Assembly (NCBI RefSeq): GCF_026535915.1
Contig: NZ_JAFNPF010000005.1
Location: 1 to 48,319 of the forward strand
Origin: Snodgrassella sp945267035
GTDB taxonomy: Bacteria; Pseudomonadota; Gammaproteobacteria; Burkholderiales; Neisseriaceae
Direction of reading: 5' to 3'
DNA: 48,319 nt
Numbering within the stretch: position 1 is the stretch's first letter; each line of letters opens with the position of its first letter. Position numbers and translations under genes: made by a program. The notes below the pieces were generated by a model. The model saw nothing but the letters and a program-made list of their open reading frames with translations. It was not told the origin of the DNA and did no database searches. Below are positions 26,941 to 35,425 of this stretch, in pieces.

Positions 26941-27216
26941 GATTCATATAAAATTGCAGCTTTGGTTAATCCAAAACTGCTTGAAATTTAAAAAAAAATA
27001 TAAGTAAAGAATAAGCAGAAATGATAAAAGCATCTATATAGGCTTCTTACTAATGAGGAAAAGCATTCTGTTATTCAAGAAAGGATTCAAGCGTACAATG
27101 AGGATAACGAAGACCAATCACTCGAGCTTAATTTCTTTAAAAAAAACCAACTACAACAAAACAAAAAAAGAGTAAAAAAGTAGTTCTTATCTCAATGCAA
27201 CCGTAGAAAGACCAAT
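26941..27216 (+). pseudogene. Further gene remnants before the second SUKH copy
   Basis: Stop-riddled sequence with one coding-like stretch, RLLTNEEKHSVIQERIQAYN, followed by a Lys/Gln-rich end and a stop at 27181-27183. It may be the tail of the preceding immunity gene or part of another decayed one. No HINT junction precedes the SUKH gene that follows, so its toxin module has been lost. Confidence 0.35.
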
Positions 27217-27840
27217 ATGCAATGGAAATTCGTCAAAAAATTAAACGATGTGAACTTTATCAATCAAGTTGAATCTAAATTAGCAATATCTTTCCCAATA
27301 GAGTTAAAAGAAATTGTTTTAAAATATAATAATGGTGCGCCTGAACCGAATACTTTTGATACAGAAAAACTAAAAGGTAAAAGTTTTGGTGAATTACTCA
27401 ATTTCAATTTAGATTCCGCAAACAACATACTTGAACATTATTCTTGGATTCAGGATAAACTCCCTGCCAACGTTATTCCCTTTGCTGGAGGAGCTGGGGG
27501 TGATTATCTATGTTATGATTTTAGAACAGAAAAAAAGAATCCGAAAATCATTTTTTGGGATCATGAACAAATATCATATATTGCTGAGAATAGATTACTA
27601 GTTCCAGATCATGAATACGAATATGAATATTATAAATTGGAATATGTTGCTGATAATCTAAATGACTTGTTGAATAAGCTGTATGACGATAAAGATGAAG
27701 AGGAAAAGGAATGGGAAAATAGAGAAATTCTATGGGAAATTTTTATGACAGAAGAACAATTAAAAGAGTTAGATGATAATGAATTAAAAAAAGTGAATCA
27801 AAGAAGAGCCAAAAATAACTTACTGCCAATTATAAAATAA
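27217..27840 (+). CDS. SUKH (SMI1/KNR4) immunity protein, intact copy B
   Basis: 207 residues: MQWKFVKKLNDVNFINQVES, then LAISFPIELKEIVLKYNNG, LPANVIPFAGGAGGDYLCYD and the SUKH-type FWDHEQ turn, with a highly acidic Lys/Glu-rich C-terminal helix region. It is the intact paralogue of 21832-22454. The 3' part from about 27604 to the stop, plus roughly 45 bp beyond it, is essentially identical between the copies, whereas the 5' parts differ at scattered positions, suggesting duplication followed by gene conversion. No toxin frame is left directly upstream. Confidence 0.85.
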   Translation: MQWKFVKKLNDVNFINQVESKLAISFPIELKEIVLKYNNGAPEPNTFDTEKLKGKSFGELLNFNLDSANNILEHYSWIQDKLPANVIPFAGGAGGDYLCYDFRTEKKNPKIIFWDHEQISYIAENRLLVPDHEYEYEYYKLEYVADNLNDLLNKLYDDKDEEEKEWENREILWEIFMTEEQLKELDDNELKKVNQRRAKNNLLPIIK

Positions 27841-27889
27841 ATAAGCTCTGAAAATTTTCAGCATTCAAAACATGATTTCAAATCTAAAT

Positions 27890-27913
27890 AAAAAGCCTAT
27901 AAGGAGGCTTTTT
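27890..27913 (+). terminator. Terminator after the intact SUKH gene
   Basis: AAAAAGCCT/AGGCTTTTT, a 9-bp stem with a 6-nt loop ending in a T-run, lies 50 bp after the stop and just before junction copy 6. A perfect palindrome CTGAAAATTTTCAG precedes it and recurs after copy A of the gene. Confidence 0.85.
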
Positions 27914-27929
27914 AATTTTAGTTCTTAGA

Positions 27930-28374
27930 AATAATGAGAATTATGTTACTGAAAGAGAATTTTGGTGCATAAAGGGTATCCTTCTAAAAGAGCTAGAAAT
28001 CATACAGCGAAAACAATAAAAGAAGCTTCAAATGGAACCTGAAAATTGGCTAAAAACGATTGGGTCGATTAGGTAGTAAAAAAGAATTAGAAACTTTATC
28101 TAATCCAGATGCAGTGTAATGATCTTAAGGAAAAGAGAAAAATATGATTTTCAGAAAAAAATAAAATACCGTTATTACTAAAAGTGGAAGTGAGCAAGGC
28201 AAAATGATTACTAGCTATGGGCAAAGCGGACCTAGAGGATAAAGTGGAGCAACAATATTCGGAGCTAAATCTACTGATGCTAGTTTGCCTATCAAGCATG
28301 AAAATATAATAAATGGAACAATACCTATCCCAGAAGGAGGAGCTATAGCTCCTGCTGATCAAATCTATCCGTAG
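27930..28374 (+). pseudogene. Degenerate HINT junction and toxin remnant (cassette 8)
   Basis: Starts with a decayed sixth junction (NNENYVTE, then frameshift; TGGTGCATAAAGGGTAT at the end). Fragments of a toxin follow in several frames: YPSKRARNHTAKTIKEASNG, later GSEQGKMITSYGQSGPRG, a TAA, and SGATIFGAKSTDASLPIKHE to NGTIPIPEGGAIAPADQIYP before the stop at 28372-28374. Several stops and frameshifts make it clearly dead. The family is not named here; the ITSYGQSGPRG...PEGG pattern should be easy to match by a profile search. No immunity gene follows. Confidence 0.6.
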
Positions 28375-28728
28375 AATCAACCGACAAGTAACTTAAATAA
28401 TGCACATATATATCTAAATCAGAAAACAGTTTTCTCAACCACCAGAGAGTTTAATTAAACTAGAATGAATTGATAAAAGTTTATGGATTGGGAATATTTA
28501 TACCGGATATGACTTGGCAACTATAATCAATCAAATGGCTTCGTTATTCCTTTTTTCTGGATATTAAAATAGTATTTTTTATTGAATATGCGGACTATAA
28601 TTTATATTTTAAGCAATTGTTATCTGTGTATTGTATTAAAACCAGCTTCTTTTTTACCATTAGATTTAGGCAGTTTAAAATACAATATGATTGTTATATA
28701 AACAATGACCCATTAAGAAAGTTGATTT
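28375..28728. other. Right border of the toxin array
   Basis: No gene recognised. A+T-rich sequence gives way to the core-like composition of the aminotransferase gene. No direct repeat, tRNA or integrase marking an island end was seen. Confidence 0.5.
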
Positions 28729-29916
28729 ATGCTGTGGAAATTTTCTCAACGAGCACAGGCTCAAAAAAGCTCTGTTATTCGTGAAATTTTAAAAGTTACT
28801 GAACAAGACGATGTTATTTCCTTTGCCGGTGGTCTGCCCTCTCCTGATACCTTTCCAATAGCCGAAATCCAATCAGCTGTGAATACGGTATTCGCCAGTA
28901 ATGATGTCTACGGTGCATTGCAATATGGTCCAACTGAGGGTTATGCCCCATTGCGCCAATGGATAGCCGATTATTTATCACATCGCGATCAGGTTGCTGT
29001 TAGTGCTGATGAAATTTTGATTGTGACCGGCTCACAGCAAGCACTTGATTTAATCGGCAAAGCCTTAATTGATGAACACGACAAGGTATTGGTCGAATCG
29101 CCAACTTTTCTGGGAGCGTTACAATCCTTCAATCAGTATAATCCTGAATATATTGCCGTTGAGAGTGATCAGGAAGGATTAATCCCTGAATCTATCGATG
29201 ATGAACTTGCTAAATCAGCAAAATTTTTTTACACCATTCCAAATTTTCAGAATCCAACCGGCCGTCGGTTGTCGGTATCTCGTCGACAAGCATTGGCGGT
29301 AAAAACAAAACTAAACGATTTGGTACTGGTTGAAGATGATCCATATGGCGAATTAGACTATCGGGGTCAACGTTTGCCCGCTTTGTATACTCTGGCACGT
29401 GAAAATACTGTGTATTTAGGGTCCTTCTCCAAAATTCTAGCTCCTGGGTTGCGCTTAGGCTATGTGGTAGCTAATAAGCTGTTTATCAGTAAATTGGTGC
29501 AGTTAAAGCAGGCTTCCGATTTACATACGCCTAGTCTGACTCAATACATTGCCTATCAGATTGTGAGTAAAAATAATTTTCTCAGTCAGCATATTCCAAA
29601 AATCCGCCAGCTATATAGTACTCGCTGTCAGTATATGTTGCATTCTTTAGCTCAATATATGCCCAAAGAGGTTCATTGGAACGAACCTGAAGGCGGCATG
29701 TTTATTTGGGTTGAACTACCACAAAACATGAATGCGACGGAATTATTGCGTGAGGCAATCAGTAGAAAAATCGTTTTTGTTCCTGGTGAAACTATGTTTG
29801 CCCAGCGAGATAAAACCAATTGTTTACGGCTGGCTTTTGTGACTGTGCCGGAAGAAAAGATTGATCGTGGCATCAAGATTTTGGCTGAGATCATTAATCA
29901 GCATATTAAAAAATAA
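28729..29916 (+). CDS. PLP-dependent aminotransferase, class I/II (2-aminoadipate/MocR-type)
   Basis: Fold-type I aminotransferase of 395 residues. The N-terminal ISFAGGLPSPDTFP and YGPTEGYAPLRQW, the substrate region PNFQNPTGRR, EDDPYGELDY, and the PLP lysine in SFSKILAPGLRLGY (Lys235) match the LysN/2-aminoadipate and MocR-catalytic-domain group. Such enzymes transaminate 2-aminoadipate, aromatic or branched-chain amino acids with 2-oxoglutarate; the specific substrate cannot be read from the sequence. There is no fused GntR DNA-binding domain. AAGAAAG precedes the ATG. It is transcribed alone. Confidence 0.92.
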   Translation: MLWKFSQRAQAQKSSVIREILKVTEQDDVISFAGGLPSPDTFPIAEIQSAVNTVFASNDVYGALQYGPTEGYAPLRQWIADYLSHRDQVAVSADEILIVTGSQQALDLIGKALIDEHDKVLVESPTFLGALQSFNQYNPEYIAVESDQEGLIPESIDDELAKSAKFFYTIPNFQNPTGRRLSVSRRQALAVKTKLNDLVLVEDDPYGELDYRGQRLPALYTLARENTVYLGSFSKILAPGLRLGYVVANKLFISKLVQLKQASDLHTPSLTQYIAYQIVSKNNFLSQHIPKIRQLYSTRCQYMLHSLAQYMPKEVHWNEPEGGMFIWVELPQNMNATELLREAISRKIVFVPGETMFAQRDKTNCLRLAFVTVPEEKIDRGIKILAEIINQHIKK

Positions 29917-30522
29917 GCACTATGTTGGTTGATTATGCTGGTTATGATGTGCCTATACGGTTTGGCCGACAAGGTAACTTCAGTTAGCTTCACAAAATAA
30001 TGCGTCGTTGAGCATCATCTTTGCTTAATTGTAGGATGATGCTTTTGATCTAGATTTGGACTGTTGATTAATTATCTATACAGCAGCAATTAAGAATAAC
30101 TCAAATTTTATCTTGAGCGATATGCTATAGGTTAAGCTGTTTAATAGATTTAAGCAGTTAAGTAATTTAGATGACTTATAATTTTAAGGATAGGAAATTA
30201 TTGCTGATGTGTTACGCCAACTATTTGGTCAAAGTAGCAGTCATTAATAGGTATTTTTATTTGCAAACGATTGATATCTTGACTGCAATTAAATTTAGGA
30301 ATGATGGCCAGTGATGGTTCCACTTATCCTTATCCTAAATTCAGCTTAATTGCTTCCTTGACGATGACATTTTTAAGATGTTTTCAACTTAAGCACATTG
30401 TTGATATATAGATACTCGATCCCCTAAACGTTGCTTTTAAGGTATCCCATAGGACAATGAGTTAGCAAAAATGAATGTCTGACGTTATAAGATGCTATTG
30501 ATGGTAGGTAAAAAACTTATGT
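29917..30522. other. Convergent spacer between aminotransferase gene and rpsJ
   Basis: 600 bp without a supported gene. It contains the candidate aminotransferase terminator near its left end and ends at the rpsJ terminator. Confidence 0.5.
30011..30046 (+). terminator. Possible terminator of the aminotransferase gene
   Basis: AGCATCATC pairs with GATGATGCT across a 15-nt loop and is followed by TTTT. It lies about 95 bp after the stop; the large loop lowers confidence. Confidence 0.5.
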
Positions 30523-30553
30523 AAAAAGGACTGGATATTATCCAGTCCTTTTT
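30523..30553 (-). terminator. Strong terminator directly after rpsJ
   Basis: A 13-bp perfect stem AAAAAGGACTGGA/TCCAGTCCTTTTT with a 5-nt loop. Either side ends in a T-run, so it also works in the opposite direction. It lies 17 bp beyond the rpsJ stop codon and closes the str operon. Confidence 0.93.
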
Positions 30554-30570
30554 GGTCTTGCTACATAAGA

Positions 30571-30882
30571 TTATTGAACTTTAATTTCAACATCTACGCC
30601 TGCTGGCAAGTCCAGTTTCATCAATGCATCGGTGGTTTTATCAGTCCAGTCGATAATGTCCATCAAACGCAAGTGAGTGCGGATTTCCAGCTGTTCACGT
30701 GAGGTTTTGTTCACGTGTGGAGAACGCAGTAGATTGAAACGTTCAATTTTGGTTGGCAGAGGAATTGGACCTTTTACCACAGCGCCAGTACGTTTGGCTG
30801 TGTCCACGATTTCCTGAGCTGAACGGTCAATCAGGGAGTAGTCATAAGCTTTTAGACGAATACGGATTTTCTGGTTTTTCAT
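30571..30882 (-). CDS. rpsJ: Ribosomal protein S10
   Basis: 103 residues of the 30S subunit head protein, which also serves as NusE in transcription antitermination with NusB and NusG. It opens KNQKIRIRLKAYDYSLIDRS, with GPIPLPTKIERFNLLRSPHV and the C-terminal IIDWTDKT...LPAGVDVEIK typical of S10. AGGAAG precedes the ATG. It is the last gene of the rpsL-rpsG-fusA-tuf-rpsJ unit. In most relatives rplC, rplD and the rest of the S10 operon follow, but here a terminator does. Confidence 0.98.
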   Translation of the reverse strand: MKNQKIRIRLKAYDYSLIDRSAQEIVDTAKRTGAVVKGPIPLPTKIERFNLLRSPHVNKTSREQLEIRTHLRLMDIIDWTDKTTDALMKLDLPAGVDVEIKVQ

Positions 30883-30899
30883 ATCTATATTCTTCCTGA

Positions 30900-32090
30900 T
30901 TAAGCTTCAACTTTAGCAACCACGCCGGCACCAACTGTACGGCCACCTTCACGAATCGCAAAGCGTAAACCTTCTTCCATCGCGATTGGGTGAATCAACT
31001 CTACATCGATGGTTACGTTTTCACCTGGCATTACCATTTCCACGCCTGACGCCAAGCTTACTGCGCCGGTTACGTCTGTGGTACGGAAATAGAATTGCGG
31101 ACGGTAGTTTGCGAAGAATGGAGTATGACGACCACCCTCTTCTTTGCTCAATACGTATACTTCCGCTTTGAATTTGGTGTGTGGAGTGATGCTGCCTGGT
31201 TTTGCCAATACTTGACCACGTTCTACTTCTTCACGTTTGGTACCACGCAACAATACACCTACGTTATCACCAGCTTGACCCTGATCCAGCAATTTGCGGA
31301 ACATTTCTACACCGGTACAAGTGGTTTTTTGGGTCTCTTTCAGACCAACGATTTCAATTTCGTCACCAACGTTGATTACGCCACGCTCTACACGTCCAGT
31401 CACTACGGTACCACGACCTGAAATTGAGAATACGTCTTCAATTGGCAACAGGAATGGTTTGTCTACAGCACGTTCTGGAGTAGGAATGTAGCTGTCTAAA
31501 GCATCAGCCAACGCCATGATTGAGGTTTCACCGATATCTGATTGATCACCTTCCAAGGCTTTCAGAGCTGAACCTTTAATCAATGGAACGTCGTCACCTG
31601 GGAATTCGTAGCTTGACAGCAAATCACGGATTTCCATTTCTACCAGTTCCAACAACTCTTCGTCGTCTACCATGTCACATTTGTTCATGTACACGATGAT
31701 GTATGGTACGCCTACCTGACGTGCCAACAGGATGTGCTCACGGGTTTGTGGCATAGGACCGTCAGCGGCAGACACCACCAGAATCGCTCCGTCCATCTGC
31801 GCTGCACCAGTAATCATGTTTTTCACATAGTCAGCGTGTCCTGGGCAGTCTACGTGCGCATAGTGACGTTCTGCTGTTTCGTATTCTACGTGAGAGGTGT
31901 TAATAGTAATGCCACGGGCTTTTTCTTCCGGTGCATTGTCAATCTGGTCGTAAGCTTTAGCTGCACCACCGAATTTTTTAGACAAAATGGTACAGATTGC
32001 AGCGGTCAATGTGGTTTTACCATGGTCAACGTGACCGATGGTGCCAACGTTTACGTGCGGTTTGCTCCGCTCGAATTTTTCTTTAGCCAT
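30900..32090 (-). CDS. tuf: Elongation factor Tu (copy 1)
   Basis: GTPase that carries aminoacyl-tRNA to the ribosome. 396 residues: G1 GHVDHGKTT (about residues 18-26), switch I with RGITINTSHVEY, G3 DCPGHADYVKNM, G4 NKCD, then domains 2 and 3 ending in GAGVVAKVEA. AAGGAAAC precedes the ATG. The last 230 or so codons are repeated at the right edge of the window with only synonymous differences. Confidence 0.99.
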   Translation of the reverse strand: MAKEKFERSKPHVNVGTIGHVDHGKTTLTAAICTILSKKFGGAAKAYDQIDNAPEEKARGITINTSHVEYETAERHYAHVDCPGHADYVKNMITGAAQMDGAILVVSAADGPMPQTREHILLARQVGVPYIIVYMNKCDMVDDEELLELVEMEIRDLLSSYEFPGDDVPLIKGSALKALEGDQSDIGETSIMALADALDSYIPTPERAVDKPFLLPIEDVFSISGRGTVVTGRVERGVINVGDEIEIVGLKETQKTTCTGVEMFRKLLDQGQAGDNVGVLLRGTKREEVERGQVLAKPGSITPHTKFKAEVYVLSKEEGGRHTPFFANYRPQFYFRTTDVTGAVSLASGVEMVMPGENVTIDVELIHPIAMEEGLRFAIREGGRTVGAGVVAKVEA

Positions 32091-32130
32091 GAGCTAAGTT
32101 TCCTTGAATAAAGATCAATTAAAGAACGAT

Positions 32131-32163
32131 GATAACCTAAAAGCGTCATGCTTTTAGGTTATC
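32131..32163 (-). other. Intercistronic hairpin between fusA and tuf
   Basis: A 14-bp perfect stem GATAACCTAAAAGC/GCTTTTAGGTTATC with a 5-nt loop sits in the 83-bp gap. There is no T-run after it on the minus strand, so it is more likely an RNA processing or stability element than a full terminator. Confidence 0.7.
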
Positions 32164-32173
32164 TATAAACACT

Positions 32174-34276
32174 TTAGCCTTTACGAGCAGCGATGACTTG
32201 CTCAGCTACGTTATTAGGCGCTTCAGCGTATTTTTTGAATTCCATGGAGTAGGTAGCGCGACCTTGGGTAGCGGAACGCAGATCGGTTGAGTAACCAAAC
32301 ATTTCTGCCAATGGTACTTCGGCACGAACTTTCTTGCCACCAATACCATCATCATCCATACCCAGTACGATACCACGGCGACGATTCAGGTCACCCATCA
32401 CATCACCCATGTAGTCTTCCGGTGTTTCTACTTCAACCGCCATAATTGGCTCCAGTAATACTGGAGAAGCCTTACGCATACCGTCTTTGAATGCCATAGA
32501 ACCGGCTAATTCAAATGCGATTTGTGAAGAGTCTACATCATGGTAAGAACCGAATGTTAGACGTACACGAATATCCACTACTGGATAGCCAGCCAAAATA
32601 CCGTTGGTCATGGTATCACGGATACCTTTATCCACTGACGGGATGAATTCGCGTGGAATCACACCACCTTTAATCTCGTCGATGAATTCGTAGTTCACAC
32701 CACCTGGTTCCAGAGGTTCCATGGTGATCACTACGTGACCATACTGACCTTTACCGCCAGACTGTTTCACGTATTTAGCTTCGGATTCCACTGATTTACG
32801 AATGGTTTCACGATAAGCCACTTGTGGAGCACCAACATTAGCTTCTACGCCAAATTCACGTTTCATACGGTCAACAATAATTTCCAGATGCAATTCACCC
32901 ATACCGGAAATAATGGTCTGACCAGATTCTTCGTCGGTTTTCACGCGGAAAGAAGGGTCTTCTTTAGCCAAACGATTCAAAGCCAGACCCATTTTTTCCT
33001 GGTCAGCTTTGGTTTTCGGTTCAACTGCTACGTGAATTACTGGTTCTGGGAATTCCATGCGTTCCAAAATAATTGGTGCATCAGAATCACACAAGGTTTC
33101 ACCAGTAGTCACGTCTTTCAAACCAATTACGGCTGCGATGTCACCAGCACGAACTTCTTCGATTTCATCGCGATCGTTCGCTTTCATCTGTACCAGACGA
33201 CCAATACGTTCTTTGGTGCCTTTCACAGAGTTCACTACGGTATCACCGGATTTTACTACGCCGGAATACACACGGATGAATGTCAGCTGACCAACGTATT
33301 TGTCGTTCATCAGTTTGAACGCTAAAGCTGAGAATTTTTCGTCGTCACTGGCTTTACGGCTGTCTTTTTCACCATCAGGTTTTTCACCGGCAACTGGTGG
33401 AATGTCAGTCGGACTAGGCAGATACTCAACCACGGCATCCAATAAGCGTTGTACACCTTTGTTTTTAAAGGCTGAACCACACAGAACCGGCTGAATTTCA
33501 CCAGCCAAGGTGCGGGTACGCAACGCAGCAACGATTTCTTCCTCGCTTAGCTCTTCGCCGCCAAGGTATTTTTCCATCAGCTCTTCATTGGCTTCAGCCG
33601 CAGCTTCCACCATTTTTTCGCGCCATTCTTCAGCGACGTCTTTTAGATCGGCAGGAATATCTGCATACTCAAATTTCAGACCTTGAGTTGCATCGTCCCA
33701 TACGATAGCCTGCATTTTCAGCAGGTCGACTACGCCTTCGAAACCATCTTCCGCACCCACCGGAATCACAACCGGTACTGGATTGGCACGCAGACGAGTT
33801 TGCATCTGCTCTACCACGCGGAAGAAGTTAGCGCCCTGACGGTCCATTTTGTTGACAAAAGCCAGACGAGGCACTTTGTATTTGTTGGCCTGACGCCATA
33901 CAGTCTCAGACTGAGGCTGTACACCGCCCACAGCACAGTAAACCATCACTGCGCCATCCAGTACACGCATAGAACGTTCTACCTCAACGGTAAAGTCTAC
34001 GTGTCCCGGGGTATCAATAATATTTAAACGATGTTCTTTAAACTGACCTGCCATACCTTTCCAGAAGGTGGTCACAGCAGCAGAAGTAATGGTAATACCA
34101 CGTTCCTGTTCTTGTTCCATCCAGTCAGTAGTGGCCGCACCGTCATGTACTTCACCCAGTTTATGGGTCATGCCGGTGTAGAACAGAATACGTTCTGAAG
34201 TGGTGGTTTTACCAGCATCAATGTGTGCAGAAATACCGATATTACGGTATTGCTCAATAGGGGTTTTACGAGCCAC
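32174..34276 (-). CDS. fusA: Elongation factor G
   Basis: Translocase GTPase of 700 residues that moves tRNAs and mRNA on the ribosome and, with RRF, splits ribosomes. GTPase motifs: GISAHIDAGKTT (residues 14-25), RGITITSAA, DTPGHVDFT and NKMDRQGAN. Domain IV carries YVKQSGGKGQYGHVVI, and domain V includes ELAGSMAF and the late FGYSTDLRSATQGRATYSME segment. Translation starts at GTG (34276-34274), with AAAGG upstream. It lies 18 bp after rpsG. Confidence 0.99.
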   Translation of the reverse strand: MARKTPIEQYRNIGISAHIDAGKTTTSERILFYTGMTHKLGEVHDGAATTDWMEQEQERGITITSAAVTTFWKGMAGQFKEHRLNIIDTPGHVDFTVEVERSMRVLDGAVMVYCAVGGVQPQSETVWRQANKYKVPRLAFVNKMDRQGANFFRVVEQMQTRLRANPVPVVIPVGAEDGFEGVVDLLKMQAIVWDDATQGLKFEYADIPADLKDVAEEWREKMVEAAAEANEELMEKYLGGEELSEEEIVAALRTRTLAGEIQPVLCGSAFKNKGVQRLLDAVVEYLPSPTDIPPVAGEKPDGEKDSRKASDDEKFSALAFKLMNDKYVGQLTFIRVYSGVVKSGDTVVNSVKGTKERIGRLVQMKANDRDEIEEVRAGDIAAVIGLKDVTTGETLCDSDAPIILERMEFPEPVIHVAVEPKTKADQEKMGLALNRLAKEDPSFRVKTDEESGQTIISGMGELHLEIIVDRMKREFGVEANVGAPQVAYRETIRKSVESEAKYVKQSGGKGQYGHVVITMEPLEPGGVNYEFIDEIKGGVIPREFIPSVDKGIRDTMTNGILAGYPVVDIRVRLTFGSYHDVDSSQIAFELAGSMAFKDGMRKASPVLLEPIMAVEVETPEDYMGDVMGDLNRRRGIVLGMDDDGIGGKKVRAEVPLAEMFGYSTDLRSATQGRATYSMEFKKYAEAPNNVAEQVIAARKG

Positions 34277-34294
34277 GATAATTGCCTTTCTGCA

Positions 34295-34765
34295 TTAGAA
34301 ACGGAAGTGAGAGAAGGCTTTATTGGCTTCAGCCATACGATGTACTTCCTCACGTTTTTTCAATGCGCCGCCGCGGCCTTCAGCCGCATCAATCAATTCA
34401 CCAGCCAGACGCAAATCCATGGATTTTTCGCCGCGTTTACGAGCCGCGTCACGAACCCAGCGCATGGCCAAAGCCAAACGGCGAGCAGGACGAACCTCAA
34501 CAGGAACTTGATAGTTTGCACCACCAACACGACGGCTTTTTACTTCAACGATCGGTTTGGCGTTGGCAATAGCTTCGTTAAACACTTCGATGGCTTCTTT
34601 GCCGGTTTTCTTTTCAATCTGTTCCAACGCGCCGTATACGATGCGTTCTGCTACAGATTTTTTACCGTCAATCATCAGCACATTCATGAATTTAGATAAT
34701 TCGATACTGCCGAATTTCGGATCTGGCAATATGTCACGTTTTGGGACTTCTCTACGTCTTGGCAT
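34295..34765 (-). CDS. rpsG: Ribosomal protein S7
   Basis: Primary 16S rRNA-binding protein of the small-subunit head, 156 residues. It starts MPRRREVPKRDILPDPKFGS and has VGGANYQVPVEVRPARR and the C-terminal extension ending HRMAEANKAFSHFRF. The ribosome-binding site is AAGGAAATTGAA. In E. coli S7 is the translational repressor of this operon. Confidence 0.99.
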   Translation of the reverse strand: MPRRREVPKRDILPDPKFGSIELSKFMNVLMIDGKKSVAERIVYGALEQIEKKTGKEAIEVFNEAIANAKPIVEVKSRRVGGANYQVPVEVRPARRLALAMRWVRDAARKRGEKSMDLRLAGELIDAAEGRGGALKKREEVHRMAEANKAFSHFRF

Positions 34766-34857
34766 TTCAATTTCCTTAAACTATTCAGCTGGGATTTACC
34801 CACGAATATTTATGTAAATATTCACTTACTCGACAGTTAATCTGCCGATGCGTCCAA

Positions 34858-35229
34858 TTATTTAGGACGTTTTGCACCGTATTTAGAACGGGACTGTTTG
34901 CGGTCTTTAACACCAGCGGTGTCCAAAGAACCACGTACAGTGTGATAACGCACACCTGGCAAGTCTTTTACACGACCGCCACGGATCAGCACTACGCTGT
35001 GTTCCTGCAAGTTGTGGCCTTCACCGCCGATGTATGAAATCACTTCATAACCATTAGTCAGGCGCACTTTGCACACTTTACGCAAAGCTGAGTTAGGTTT
35101 TTTAGGAGTGGTTGTGTATACACGAGTGCACACACCACGTTTTTGAGGACAAGCCTCCAGAGCAGGTACTTTGTTGACGTAAACTGGAGCCTTACGTCCT
35201 TTGCGTACCAATTGGTTGATAGTAGGCAT
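34858..35229 (-). CDS. rpsL: Ribosomal protein S12
   Basis: Decoding-centre protein of 123 residues and the streptomycin-resistance target. It starts MPTINQLVRKGRKAPVYVNK; the sensitive-type lysines are present in TTPKKPNSALRKV (Lys43 equivalent) and IRGGRVKDLPGVRYH (Lys88 equivalent), so the allele should be streptomycin-sensitive. First gene of the str operon, behind its own promoter. Confidence 0.99.
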   Translation of the reverse strand: MPTINQLVRKGRKAPVYVNKVPALEACPQKRGVCTRVYTTTPKKPNSALRKVCKVRLTNGYEVISYIGGEGHNLQEHSVVLIRGGRVKDLPGVRYHTVRGSLDTAGVKDRKQSRSKYGAKRPK

Positions 35230-35286
35230 ATTTTCTCTTTTCCTGTTGAGTCAATACATGCCGACACCATGCCGGCAAAGTGTTCA

Positions 35287-35316
35287 ATTCTAGCACCTTG
35301 AGATATATTCAGTCAA
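35287..35316 (-). promoter_or_regulatory. Promoter of the str operon
   Basis: On the minus strand TTGACT (35316-35311) and TAGAAT (35292-35287) are separated by 18 bp, about 60 bp upstream of rpsL and downstream of the rpoC terminator. This makes rpsL-rpsG-fusA-tuf-rpsJ an independently initiated unit. Confidence 0.75.
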
Positions 35317-35370
35317 GATGATTAATCTTTTAAGTGTCTATAATATATATGTTTCGATACACAAAATTAA

Positions 35371-35397
35371 AAACCGCTGAAATGGATTCAGCGGTTT
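35371..35397 (-). terminator. Terminator of rpoBC
   Basis: An 11-bp perfect stem AAACCGCTGAA/TTCAGCGGTTT with a 5-nt loop, followed on the minus strand by T-rich sequence (TTTAATTTTG), begins about 29 bp after the rpoC stop. Confidence 0.88.
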
Positions 35398-35425
35398 GTT
35401 CAGTCTATTTAATCAGATTTGAATT

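Noticed and set aside
20113..28374. CRISPR array or Rhs element as explanation of the repeats
   Set aside because: Repeats are coding, about 1-2 kb apart and each starts a toxin module. No YD-repeat Rhs core or DPxG-type Rhs junction was seen, and no short spacers.
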